A stretch of DNA of 38,716 nucleotides from Armatimonadota bacterium (lineage in GTDB: Bacteria; Sysuimicrobiota; Sysuimicrobiia; Sysuimicrobiales; Kaftiobacteriaceae). Positions 24,288 through 31,999 of the stretch are shown here, in pieces. The translations under genes were made by a program, and so were the position numbers. Positions within the stretch are counted from its first letter, which is position 1, and each line of letters opens with the position of its first letter. Location: the NCBI GenBank assembly GCA_031081675.1, contig JAVHLZ010000006.1, forward strand, positions 30,271 to 68,986, given 5' to 3'. Below the pieces are notes generated by a model. It was not told where the DNA came from and did no database searches. It saw only the letters and a program-made list of their open reading frames with translations.

Positions 24288-25490
24288 TTACCCCGGGGAC
24301 AGCAGGTCGGCTACGGGGATGCGGATGAGCACATCCGGGGGCAGGAGGGCCGCCAGGCGGTGTTCCCGGGCCCGGTGGATCACGGGCTCCAGGGCGCCGT
24401 CCAGGCCGCTGAGGGTGTCCACCACGACCACCCCCGCCTCCCGGACCTCGGGAGGCACCGGCTGGTCGCACACCAGTACCGGTACCACCGGCCATCCCTG
24501 GTGCGTCAGGCGCGCGGCGGCGTCCTGCAGGCCCGCCACGTCGGCGGGATCGGGCATTCCCTCCCGCACCCGGAAAACGACGACCGTCCCGCCCAGGCAG
24601 GCCGCGCCGTCCACCGGGCCGCCCCCCGCGTGCACCGCGACTTCTTCGGCGCCGGCGCGGCGCAGCGCCGACTCCACCAGGCCCACCACCGCCTGCCGGT
24701 CCGGCGGATGCAGGGCGACTTCCGTGAGGAGGTAGGCCGTGTCCCGTTCTTCGTCCCCCACCCGGGCGCCGCAATGCGGGCAGAGCACATCCAGGGAGGC
24801 GTAGGTGGCGATCTCGTTTGCCCGGGGGGAGGCGGCCAGCCACTGTCCCCCCTGGCGGCAGATGACCACGTGCCAGCGGTCCACCGCCCCGACCGCCACC
24901 AGCCGCTCCAGGGTCTCCCGGACCGTCTCCGGCGGCCGGTCGTTCAGCAGGGAGGGTGCCCGCGACGCGAGCACGGCGGGGCGGCCGCGAAAGGCGGGCT
25001 GACGGCGCAGCGCGGCCAGGACCTGCTCGGAGACGGGATCGCGCGGCAGGGAGATCATTCCCCCGTTGGGGGTCAGGCGCAGGGCGGTGAGGACGTCCCG
25101 GCGGAAGCGCTCCGCCACCGGCTCTCCCTCCGCCGGCGCCTCGACCAGCCGTCCCTCCACGGCCCCGTCCAGATGCAGCCGGGTCGCCGTCAGGACCTTC
25201 CGGACCGCCTGCTGATCCCTCCCGACCACCACCATCCGCAGGATCTTCGGCGAATGCAGGACCAGCAGGAGGCGTACCCCGGGGTGGGCCGGCGGGATGA
25301 AGACGTCCGTGAAGGGGTCACTGCGGAGCACAGGACGGCGCGCCGGCCCCGGGCGGGCAAACCGGGTGACGGCCTCCTGGACGCCGGCCAGCAGGCCCTG
25401 GTAGCCGCTGTCCACCAGGCGGGCGCGGATGGCGGCGAGGACCTCCGGCTCCCAGGCGGGTCGCTGGAAGTCGACGCGCTCGACGTACAT
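24288..25490 (-). CDS. Uncharacterised 400-residue protein with a CPHCG knuckle
   Basis: I do not recognise this protein. It is soluble, with no signal peptide or TM segment. Residues 1-130 are mixed alpha/beta (VRLLLVLHSPKILRMVVV). A middle part (about 150-245) has helix-turn-helix-like spacing (RPPETVRETLERLVAVGAVDR) followed by a lone CPHCG pair near residue 236, half of a zinc ribbon. The last 150 residues look like an alpha/beta domain with GAACLGGTVVVFRVREG. That stretch has the shape of a PD-(D/E)xK strand pair but lacks the Glu-x-Lys, so any nuclease idea is speculative. It is divergent from the response regulator, with 154 bp between the starts, and precedes the dehydrogenase on the same strand. 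Confidence 0.82.
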   Translation of the reverse strand: MYVERVDFQRPAWEPEVLAAIRARLVDSGYQGLLAGVQEAVTRFARPGPARRPVLRSDPFTDVFIPPAHPGVRLLLVLHSPKILRMVVVGRDQQAVRKVLTATRLHLDGAVEGRLVEAPAEGEPVAERFRRDVLTALRLTPNGGMISLPRDPVSEQVLAALRRQPAFRGRPAVLASRAPSLLNDRPPETVRETLERLVAVGAVDRWHVVICRQGGQWLAASPRANEIATYASLDVLCPHCGARVGDEERDTAYLLTEVALHPPDRQAVVGLVESALRRAGAEEVAVHAGGGPVDGAACLGGTVVVFRVREGMPDPADVAGLQDAAARLTHQGWPVVPVLVCDQPVPPEVREAGVVVVDTLSGLDGALEPVIHRAREHRLAALLPPDVLIRIPVADLLSPG

Positions 25491-25559
25491 GGGGCGGACC
25501 GGCGCACAGAGCGCCTACAGAGGCCTATTCCCCGGAGAGGGCGCGCACAGACGGGCTCT

Positions 25560-25608
25560 GGCACGCTTTGTGCCTCCCGCAGGAGGGGGCAGACCCGCCC
25601 TCCGGCGG
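25560..25608 (+). promoter_or_regulatory. Chain of three small stem-loops upstream of the response regulator
   Basis: GGCAC-GCTTT-GTGCC (25560-25574), CCTCC-CGCA-GGAGG (25573-25586) and CCGCC-CTCC-GGCGG (25595-25608). The first two overlap by two bases and so exclude each other. This sits in the gap between divergent genes and may be a structured 5' leader or an operator region. No known riboswitch class was matched; in particular the c-di-GMP (GEMM) consensus is absent. Confidence 0.45.
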
Positions 25609-25644
25609 AGGAGATCCCCGGGCAGGACAGCCAAAGTGCTCTCC

Positions 25645-26565
25645 ATGATGATCGGCCGCACCGGACGGCTGCTCGTCGCCGAAGACGACGAGAGCCTGCG
25701 CAATCTGCTGGTCCGGTACTTCGCGTCCCTGGGGCACACGGTCGATGCCTGTGCCGACGGGGCCACGGCGATCGCCCGGGTGGCCACCACCGCCTACGAT
25801 GTGATCATCACCGACATCCTCATGCCGGGCGCCGGAGGCCTGGAGGTGATGCGGGCTGCCAAAGCGGCCGATCGGTTTGTGGAAGTCGTCATCCTCACCG
25901 GCGCCCCCGACCTGTCCACCACCGTCCGGGCGCTGCGGGAGGGGGACGCCTTCGACTACATCCTCAAGCCCTTCCCCAACGTGGAAATCCTGCGGGCCAC
26001 CGTGGACCGGGCCCTGGAACGCCGCCACCTCCGGCAAGAGAACGAGCGCCTGGCCCGGGAACTGCGCCAGTTCCAGGCCACCGATCCCCTGACCGGCACC
26101 CTCAACCGCCGGGCGTTCTTCGATCAGGGGGAACCGCTGCTGGCCCGCGCGGTCCGCCACCAGGAACCGCTGTCCCTGATCATGGTTGACCTGGACGGGT
26201 TCCGGGACGTCAACGAGCGCCTGGGACCCACGGTGGCCGATGCGGTCCTCGCCCGGTGCGCCCAGATCTGCCGCGAGCAGCTGCGGGCGGAAGACCTGCT
26301 GGCGCGGTACTGGGCCGACAAGTTCGTGTGCCTGTTGCCGGTCACCGGCCTTTCCGACGCCGCCCTGGTGGCGGAGCGGATCCGCTCGGCCATCGCGGCG
26401 GCCCCCCTGTCCGCCGACGGACAGGCGATCCCGGTCCGGGCCAGCGCCGGTGTGACCTCCCGTCAGGCGGCCGACCGGTCCCTGGACACCCTGGTGCGCC
26501 GCGCCGAGCGCGCCCTGCGCCGGGCCAAAGAGCGCGGCGGCAACCAGGTGTGGACGGAGGGGTAG
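25645..26565 (+). CDS. Response regulator with REC and degenerate GGDEF domain
   Basis: The 306-residue protein joins an intact receiver domain to a GGDEF domain that has probably lost catalysis. REC residues: Asp14-Asp15, phospho-acceptor Asp57 in YDVIITDILMPG, Thr85 and Lys108 (ILKPF). A coiled linker (about 125-145) leads to DPLTGTLNRR (147-156) and MVDLDGF (180-186). At the active site GG(D/E)EF is replaced by WADKF (223-227), while the inhibitory-site RxxD is kept as RAED (214-217). The protein may therefore sense c-di-GMP rather than make it. Start ATG 25645 has a weak Shine-Dalgarno; ATG 25648 and GTG 25636 are alternatives. The stop is one base from the end of the convergent transposase gene. 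No histidine kinase is adjacent. Confidence 0.9.
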   Translation: MMIGRTGRLLVAEDDESLRNLLVRYFASLGHTVDACADGATAIARVATTAYDVIITDILMPGAGGLEVMRAAKAADRFVEVVILTGAPDLSTTVRALREGDAFDYILKPFPNVEILRATVDRALERRHLRQENERLARELRQFQATDPLTGTLNRRAFFDQGEPLLARAVRHQEPLSLIMVDLDGFRDVNERLGPTVADAVLARCAQICREQLRAEDLLARYWADKFVCLLPVTGLSDAALVAERIRSAIAAAPLSADGQAIPVRASAGVTSRQAADRSLDTLVRRAERALRRAKERGGNQVWTEG

Positions 26566-26566
26566 G

Positions 26567-27139
26567 TCACTCGAACTCGCGGGCCGGCGGGCGGGCCAGC
26601 CGCTCTTCAACGAGCAGCGCGTACTCCCGCGCCGCCCGCTCCGGCGATGCGCCCAGCATGCCCAGGAGGCACTCCGTGGTCACCCACCCCCGGACCTCCG
26701 GCCGCAGGTACAGGAGGTGGCTGGACCAGGGGTAGTCTTCGGGGCGACTGACCAGCCCCGCCCGAACCGGGTTCAGGTGGATGTAGGTCACCGCCTCCAG
26801 CAGGTACGCGTCCCGATCGCACGGTTGGGACCAGAATCGGTCGGTGAAGACATGCCCCCGGGTTCCGTGCCGGCGGTTGAGTCCCTGCGCGTAGACCTGG
26901 AGGACGCGCTGCATCAGGAGGGCCAGGGGCACGTCGGACACCTCCACCACCAGGTGCGCGTGGGTGCTCATCAGGCAGAAGGCGTGAACCCGGGCGCGGA
27001 AGGCCGGAAGGTATCGCCGCAGGGAGGCCACAAAGGCCTCCCGGTCGACGTCGTCCGCGAACAGCGCGGTCCCCCGAGTTGCCGTGGCTCCCACGTGGAA
27101 GAATGCGTGCAGAGGCGCCACCCGCGGCTTTCTGGCCAC
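26567..27139 (-). CDS. REP-associated tyrosine transposase (RAYT, Y1_Tnp/IS200-like)
   Basis: RAYTs are domesticated-looking relatives of IS200/IS605 transposases that act on REP palindromes. The 190-residue protein has the family start ARKPRVAPLHAFFHVGATATRG and the HUH motif as HAH (60-62, in MSTHAHLVVE). The catalytic Tyr is about residue 83 in QVYAQGLNRRHG. HVFTDRFWS and the signature YIHLNPVRAGLV follow. GTG 27139 was chosen because it matches the family N terminus and follows GGTGAG; a start at 27208 would add 23 unrelated residues. Palindromic repeats lie just upstream at 27241-27312, as expected for a RAYT/REP unit. Confidence 0.92.
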   Translation of the reverse strand: MARKPRVAPLHAFFHVGATATRGTALFADDVDREAFVASLRRYLPAFRARVHAFCLMSTHAHLVVEVSDVPLALLMQRVLQVYAQGLNRRHGTRGHVFTDRFWSQPCDRDAYLLEAVTYIHLNPVRAGLVSRPEDYPWSSHLLYLRPEVRGWVTTECLLGMLGASPERAAREYALLVEERLARPPAREFE

Positions 27140-27240
27140 CAGCTCACCACGACCCTCCCACCAATCGGTACCGCGGCCACCGTACCGCCTTTCCCGGTCG
27201 GCCACCATGCCCCAACCGAGCCACTGCCCCCTGCCCCCTC

Positions 27241-27312
27241 GGGGTCTGTCCCCATCGGGGTCTGTCCCCGGTCCAGGCGGATGGGGTCTGTCCCCGCCGG
27301 GGACAGACCCCA
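27241..27312. repeat. REP-like cluster: four copies of GGGGTCTGTCCCC
   Basis: Exact direct copies of the 13-mer lie at 27241-27253, 27257-27269 and 27283-27295, with one inverted copy GGGGACAGACCCC at 27299-27311. Copies three and four form a 14-bp stem (27282-27312) with a 3-nt loop. Each copy is itself near-palindromic (GGGG...CCCC). The cluster sits between the transposase and the nitroreductase gene and may also terminate transcription of the latter. Confidence 0.92.
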
Positions 27313-27320
27313 GAAGTCGG

Positions 27321-27842
27321 CTACCAGCGATCGTGGTGGACCAGCGATTCCAGCGGCCGGCGGCGGTACCGGGGAGGGCGTTCGGCGGGATACCCCACGG
27401 GAATGAGGCCTACCGGCAGGACGTGGGGTGGCAGTCCCAGGACGTCCCGCACCGCGTCGTCGTCGAACGCGCCCACAAAACAGGCCCCCAGGCCTTCGTC
27501 CACCGCCCCCAGGAGGATCAGCATGCTGGCGAACGCGGCGTCGACGATACTGTACCGCCGCACGCCGCGCTCACCGTACCGGGCGGCGCTGCGCCGGGTG
27601 TCGGCGCACACGGCCAGGACCACCGGAGCGGCCCCCACCCAGGTCTGACCCCAGGCGGCCTGAACCAGCCGCTGGCGCACCGCGGGGTCCCGGACCACCA
27701 CGAACTCCACCGGCTGGGTAAAACCGGCGCTGGGCGCCCGGTGGGCATACTCCAGCAGGCGCCGCACGGTGGCCTCCTCCACCGGCCGGGACAGAAACGC
27801 TCGAACCATGCCGCGTCGGCGGACCACCTCGGCGAACTCCAC
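27321..27842 (-). CDS. Nitroreductase-family flavoprotein (small form)
   Basis: FMN-dependent oxidoreductases of this family reduce nitro compounds, quinones or other acceptors with NAD(P)H. The 173-residue protein shows RRRGMVRAFLSRPV at the N terminus (FMN phosphate contacts), HRAPSAGFTQPVEFVVV, VDAAFASMLILLGAVDEGLG and GLIPVGYPAERPPRYRRRP near the C terminus. It is shorter than classical NfsB (about 217). GTG 27842 follows GGGGGGAGGCGG. It starts 14 bp after the lytic transglycosylase stop on the same strand. The physiological substrate is unknown. Confidence 0.9.
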   Translation of the reverse strand: MEFAEVVRRRGMVRAFLSRPVEEATVRRLLEYAHRAPSAGFTQPVEFVVVRDPAVRQRLVQAAWGQTWVGAAPVVLAVCADTRRSAARYGERGVRRYSIVDAAFASMLILLGAVDEGLGACFVGAFDDDAVRDVLGLPPHVLPVGLIPVGYPAERPPRYRRRPLESLVHHDRW

Positions 27843-27856
27843 GACCGCCTCCCCCC

Positions 27857-29962
27857 TCAGGGATACAGCCAGCGGTAGATACCGTACGTCTGCATCACCC
27901 GCTGCACGTAGGCCCGCGTCTCCGCGTACGGAATGCTCTCCACAAACACGTCCGGATCGTTTCGGGGACCGCGGGACCAGCGCCCCGCCGCGGCGGGACC
28001 CGCGTTGTAGGCGGCCAGAGCCAGGATCAGGTCGCCGCCGAACCTCCGCACCATCGCCCCCACATACGCGGCCCCCAGGTCAATATTGACAGCGGGATCC
28101 ATCAGCTGGCGCAGGTCGACCGGTCGGCCCGCCGTGGCCTCCGCGGTCGCCGGGATGATCTGCATCAACCCCACCGCCCGCGCCGGGGAGACGGCCCGGG
28201 GATCGAACCGGCTCTCCTCCCGCATGACCGCCAGCACCAGGTACGGATCCACGCGATGCCGGCGGGCGGCGGCCTGGACCTCCTCCCAGAAGGCGCGGGG
28301 ATACGCCGCCTCCCACACATCCCGATCCGCCGCCGGGCCCCCCGCCAGCGCCGCAGGCACCAGGGAGGACGCCGCCTCCAGGGCCCCCTTCGCATCTCCC
28401 GCCACCGACGCCAGCCACGCCTCCGCGGCGGCCAGTTCCCTGGCCTGCGATGGCGACAGGGCTGTGCCGGCCCGCCGAGCCCGCACCGCCTCCAGCGCGT
28501 CGTCCACGAAGCCCAGCGCGGCCAGCTCCTGGTAGGCGGAGGAGGGCTGGTCGTCGGCAAGGCGCACGGGCGCCGCGCCAGGCGGCGGGGGCGGCGACGG
28601 TCGTCCCAGCATCAGCCGCGCCCGCTGGCCGTAGTACGTCAGGGGATACCGGTCCGCCACAGTGCGCCACAGGGCGTCCGCGCGCATCCCCGCCGCCTGC
28701 CGCGCCTTGGCCGCCCAGAACAGGCCGGCGGCGGCGCGAGGGGCGCCGTCAAGGTGGTCCGCATACGCCCTGAACAACCGCTCGGCCTCGCCGTACCGGT
28801 GCTGCCGGAACGCCAGCCAGCCCAGTCGCCAGCGGGCATCGTCGGCCACTGACGAGGTCGGGTAACGGCGCGCCAGCTCCGTCCACCAGCGGCGAGCCTG
28901 GGCGAGGTCGCCGGCGGCCTCGGCGGAGGACGCCAACGACGCCATCGCCCGAGGAGCCCACGGGGTCGCCCCCAACTCCCGGAGCACGCGCACCCAGACG
29001 GCCCGGGCTTCCCCACGCCTGCCCCGGGCGGCGAGAGCCCGCCCCATCCAGTACAGTCCGCGGGCCCGCACTCCCGGATCCGCGATCCGGGCGGACTGGC
29101 CGAAGGCGTAGACGGCGTCCTCGCCGGGCAGACGCAGCAGGCCCAGCCGGAACCACGCGTCCGCGGCCTGGATTCCGGTCACTCCCCGGTGCAGGGCCGC
29201 AACCAGTTCCCGCCGGGCGGCCTCGAATTCCCCCAGGGCGATCAGCCGCCGGGCGCGCGTCAGGCGGGCCTCCACCGGCAGCGCCTCGTCCCCCAGCCCC
29301 CTCAAGTGCAGCCAGGCCCGGGCGGCATCGGCCTCGGGGCCGCCTTCGGGATCGCTCCACCCCGCCATGGCATAGGCCCGCACGGCGTCGGCGCGCCGGC
29401 CCATCGCCTCCGCTGCCCGACCCCGCAGCCACCACACTCTGACCATCTCCGGACCGGAATCTTCCGGCCGGAACGGGGACAGCATCCGCAGGGCCGCGTC
29501 CGGCCTGTCCAGCTGCAGCAGGACCTCGGCCGCCTGCAGCCGGGCGCGGCGGGCCAGAAGACCGTTGCCGCTGGAGACCGCCAGGGACACCAGGCGATCG
29601 GCCGCCCCCGCAAGGTCCCCCGACAGCAGAGCCGCCGAGGCCGAGTACCACCGGGCATAATCGGCCAGGGGTGGATGGCCCGCGGCCACGGCGTCGAACT
29701 CCGCGCCGGCCGCGGCCGCGTCGCCGGCAGCCAGAGCGCAGTGGCCCAGCAGGTACCGGGCCCGGTATCCCGCGGGGCCCGGATGCCACCGCAGCCGGCG
29801 GAGGAGGTCGGAGGCGTCGGCGCACCGCCCGCCCGCCCGCGCCACCACGGCGGGCAGCAGCTCGCGCGGCGGCAGGACCACCCCTCCCGACGCCCGCCCG
29901 GCGGCGCAGGACACGGCGGCGACAATCGCACCCGCACAGGCCAACCAGCTCGTGCGCGTCAT
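27857..29962 (-). CDS. slt: Soluble-type lytic murein transglycosylase (Slt family)
   Basis: Lytic transglycosylases cleave the MurNAc-GlcNAc bond of peptidoglycan. The 701-residue protein has an N-terminal export signal (about 1-25; AAVSC could be a weak lipobox with Cys 19). A long alpha-helical, TPR-like superhelix follows (about 40-540: repeated A-rich helices such as AAAGLFWAAKARQAAGMRADAL). The C-terminal SLT domain has catalytic Glu 583 in REESRFDPRAVSPARAVGLM, then QIIPATA, ALAAYNAGP and SIPYAETRAYVQRVM. Its ATG overlaps the plsC stop as ATGA, so they are co-transcribed. Length and layout match E. coli Slt70 relatives. Confidence 0.94.
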   Translation of the reverse strand: MTRTSWLACAGAIVAAVSCAAGRASGGVVLPPRELLPAVVARAGGRCADASDLLRRLRWHPGPAGYRARYLLGHCALAAGDAAAAGAEFDAVAAGHPPLADYARWYSASAALLSGDLAGAADRLVSLAVSSGNGLLARRARLQAAEVLLQLDRPDAALRMLSPFRPEDSGPEMVRVWWLRGRAAEAMGRRADAVRAYAMAGWSDPEGGPEADAARAWLHLRGLGDEALPVEARLTRARRLIALGEFEAARRELVAALHRGVTGIQAADAWFRLGLLRLPGEDAVYAFGQSARIADPGVRARGLYWMGRALAARGRRGEARAVWVRVLRELGATPWAPRAMASLASSAEAAGDLAQARRWWTELARRYPTSSVADDARWRLGWLAFRQHRYGEAERLFRAYADHLDGAPRAAAGLFWAAKARQAAGMRADALWRTVADRYPLTYYGQRARLMLGRPSPPPPPGAAPVRLADDQPSSAYQELAALGFVDDALEAVRARRAGTALSPSQARELAAAEAWLASVAGDAKGALEAASSLVPAALAGGPAADRDVWEAAYPRAFWEEVQAAARRHRVDPYLVLAVMREESRFDPRAVSPARAVGLMQIIPATAEATAGRPVDLRQLMDPAVNIDLGAAYVGAMVRRFGGDLILALAAYNAGPAAAGRWSRGPRNDPDVFVESIPYAETRAYVQRVMQTYGIYRWLYP

Positions 29963-30600
29963 CGGCCCAGCAGGGCGGCCAGAGTCCGGCGGATGGACGC
30001 GGTGAAGTCGTCGATCAGGCGGAGGTCGGGGGGCGGGAGGATCGGATCGCCGACCCGGACGGTCACGCGGGCCGGGCGCGGGACACGCGCCCGCAGGGGG
30101 AGCATGCGGGCCAACCCCAGCAACCCCACCGGCACCACGGGCACCTGGGCCCGGATGGCCAGGAAGGCGGCCCCGGGCTGCAGCGATCCCATCCCCGGCT
30201 GGACCACCCCGCCCTCCGGAAAGACGACCAGCACCTCGCCGCGGGCCAGGCGGTCCAGACAGGCCTTGACCGCCGCCACATCGGGGGCTCCCCGGCGAAC
30301 GAAAATGGGATTGAACAGCCGGATCAGCGCAAACAGCACCGGGTAGCGGTCCAGCTCCCGTCCGGCCAGGTACGTGACCCGGAACGGCATCGCCGCCGAC
30401 AGGACGATCGGATCGATCTCGCTGGCGTGGTTGGCGGTGATGATGAACGGGCCGCGGGGGGGCAGGCGGTCCAGCCCCTCCACCCGCAGCTGCCAGCCCA
30501 CCCGCAGCAGGGTGCGGAAGAACCAGGCCACGAGCCGATAGCCCGGGCCCATGCGTGTGCCCGGATGGCGTGCGCGCTCACGGGCTCCCGCCGGGTGCAT
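29959..30600 (-). CDS. plsC: 1-acyl-sn-glycerol-3-phosphate acyltransferase (PlsC family)
   Basis: PlsC adds the second acyl chain to lysophosphatidic acid in phospholipid synthesis at the inner membrane. The protein (213 residues) has an N-terminal hydrophobic helix (YRLVAWFFRTLLRVGW), motif I NHASEID with His 58 and Asp 63 (HX4D), motif III VVFPEGG and VPVVPVGLLG. ATG 30600 overlaps the rlmD stop as ATGA, a pattern repeated in this genome. ATG 30552 (MGPGYRL) is an alternative that would remove 16 Arg-rich residues. Substrate specificity within the superfamily is inferred. Confidence 0.9.
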   Translation of the reverse strand: MHPAGARERARHPGTRMGPGYRLVAWFFRTLLRVGWQLRVEGLDRLPPRGPFIITANHASEIDPIVLSAAMPFRVTYLAGRELDRYPVLFALIRLFNPIFVRRGAPDVAAVKACLDRLARGEVLVVFPEGGVVQPGMGSLQPGAAFLAIRAQVPVVPVGLLGLARMLPLRARVPRPARVTVRVGDPILPPPDLRLIDDFTASIRRTLAALLGR

Positions 30601-31946
30601 CAGGGACTCCGGTCCAGGCGCACGATGCATTCCACGTGGTAGGTGTGAGGGAACAGGTCCAGGGGCTGCACCACGCTCGCCCGGTACCCGGCGGCGACCA
30701 GGACCCTCAGGTCCGGCGCCAGGGTGGTCGGGTTGCAGGACACGTACACCACCCGCGGGGGACCCAGGGCGGCGATCCGCCGCATCACCCGGGCACCCGC
30801 CCCGGCCCGCGGCGGGTCCAGCACCACCACGTCCGGCGGCGCGCCGCTCACGATCTCCGGCAGGCGCGCGGCGTCGGCGCAGACGAACCGGGCGTTGGCA
30901 ATGCCGTTGCTGGCGGCGTTGTGCCGGGCCGCGTCCACCGCGGCGGGCGCCGCCTCCACCCCCACCACCTCCGCCGCCCGGGACGCCAGCGCCAGGGCGA
31001 ACGTCCCCACCCCGCAGTACAGGTCGGCCACGCGCTCCCGCCCGGACAGCGCGGCGAACTCCACCACCACGTCGAGCATCCGCTCGGCGGCGGCGGTGTT
31101 GGTCTGGAAGAAGGTCTGCACGTCCAGCCGGAAGGTCAGCCCGCGCAGGCGCTCGTGGATGAACGGGCGCCCCGCCAGCACCTCGACCCCGGCCACCTCC
31201 ACCGCATCGCTGCGGGACGGGTTGAGGACGCGGACCACTCCGGTCACGTCGGGAACGGCCCGGCGGACCGCCTCCACCCATTCCCGCGCCTGCGGGAACG
31301 GGCCGGGAGTGGTGACCAGCCCCACCAGCATCTCGCCGGTGGCCCGTCCCTCCCGAACCACCAGGTGGCGGGCGAACCCCTGGTGGGTCCGCGGGTCGTA
31401 GCAGGGAATCGCCCAGGCCCGCAGGAACTCCCGCGTCGCCTGCAGCACGGCCACCACCCGCGGCGAGGGCAGGTAGCACACCTCCAGGTCCACCACCTCG
31501 TCCCACCGCTCGCGCCGGTGCAGCCCCACCCGGCCGGGCGGCGCCAGGGAGAACTCCATCTTGTTGCGGTAGTGCCAGGGCGGCTCGGTCGGGAGGATGG
31601 GGCGCACCGGGAGGTCGGTCAGCCCGCCCAGGTGCCGCAGGCTGTCCACCACGATGGCTTCCTTGGCCGCGAGCTGGGCCGGGTAGTCCACGTGCTGCCA
31701 CAGGCACCCGCCGCACTCGCCGAAGTGGGGGCAGCGGGGCGGGACCCGCGCCGGGGAGGGTTCCTCCACCCCCACCGTCGTCGCCTCGGCGTAGGTCTTC
31801 CGCATCCGGCGCAGGCGAGCCCGGACCACCTCGCCGGGGGCGGCGCCGTCGACAAAGACCACCAGGCCGTCCAGGCGGGCGACGCCCCGCCCCCCGTAGC
31901 TCAGCCGGTCCACCCGCAGGATGACGTCCTCGCGCGGGGCAGGCAT
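30600..31946 (-). CDS. rlmD: 23S rRNA (uracil-C5)-methyltransferase, RlmD/RumA/TrmA family
   Basis: A SAM-dependent enzyme that makes 5-methyluridine in rRNA or tRNA. The 448-residue protein has an N-terminal TRAM domain (about 5-60). Four Cys of a [4Fe-4S] cluster sit at 72, 78, 81 and 157 (CPHFGECGGC, then VCYLP). A Rossmann methyltransferase core has DLYCGVGTFALAL (308-320), LDPPRAG (376-382) and the catalytic Cys 404 in VSCNPTTLA. ATG 31946 is only 9 bp downstream of a TACAAT -10 box. The choice among RlmD, RlmCD and TrmA specificity cannot be made from sequence alone. Confidence 0.93.
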   Translation of the reverse strand: MPAPREDVILRVDRLSYGGRGVARLDGLVVFVDGAAPGEVVRARLRRMRKTYAEATTVGVEEPSPARVPPRCPHFGECGGCLWQHVDYPAQLAAKEAIVVDSLRHLGGLTDLPVRPILPTEPPWHYRNKMEFSLAPPGRVGLHRRERWDEVVDLEVCYLPSPRVVAVLQATREFLRAWAIPCYDPRTHQGFARHLVVREGRATGEMLVGLVTTPGPFPQAREWVEAVRRAVPDVTGVVRVLNPSRSDAVEVAGVEVLAGRPFIHERLRGLTFRLDVQTFFQTNTAAAERMLDVVVEFAALSGRERVADLYCGVGTFALALASRAAEVVGVEAAPAAVDAARHNAASNGIANARFVCADAARLPEIVSGAPPDVVVLDPPRAGAGARVMRRIAALGPPRVVYVSCNPTTLAPDLRVLVAAGYRASVVQPLDLFPHTYHVECIVRLDRSP

Positions 31947-31955
31947 GCCACGCCC

Positions 31956-31961
31956 ATTGTA
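31956..31961 (-). promoter_or_regulatory. TACAAT -10 box of rlmD (near-leaderless)
   Basis: TACAAT on the minus strand, with 9 bp to the rlmD ATG, would give a 5' leader of only a few bases. The -35 region is weak. Confidence 0.5.
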
Positions 31962-31999
31962 GCAAGGGCGCGGCCGGAGCGGCCGCGAAGGGGACAGGT

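Noticed and set aside
25491-25644. c-di-GMP (GEMM) riboswitch upstream of the GGDEF protein
   Set aside because: The conserved GEMM core sequences are not present. Only generic hairpins are seen.
27241-27312. CRISPR array
   Set aside because: The repeat unit is only 13 bp, spacers are irregular (3-13 bp), one copy is inverted and no cas genes are present. It fits a REP-like cluster.
24288-27312. Defence or mobile island
   Set aside because: Apart from the RAYT and its palindromes there is no integrase, nuclease with intact motifs, toxin-antitoxin pair or restriction gene, and codon use looks like the rest of the window.
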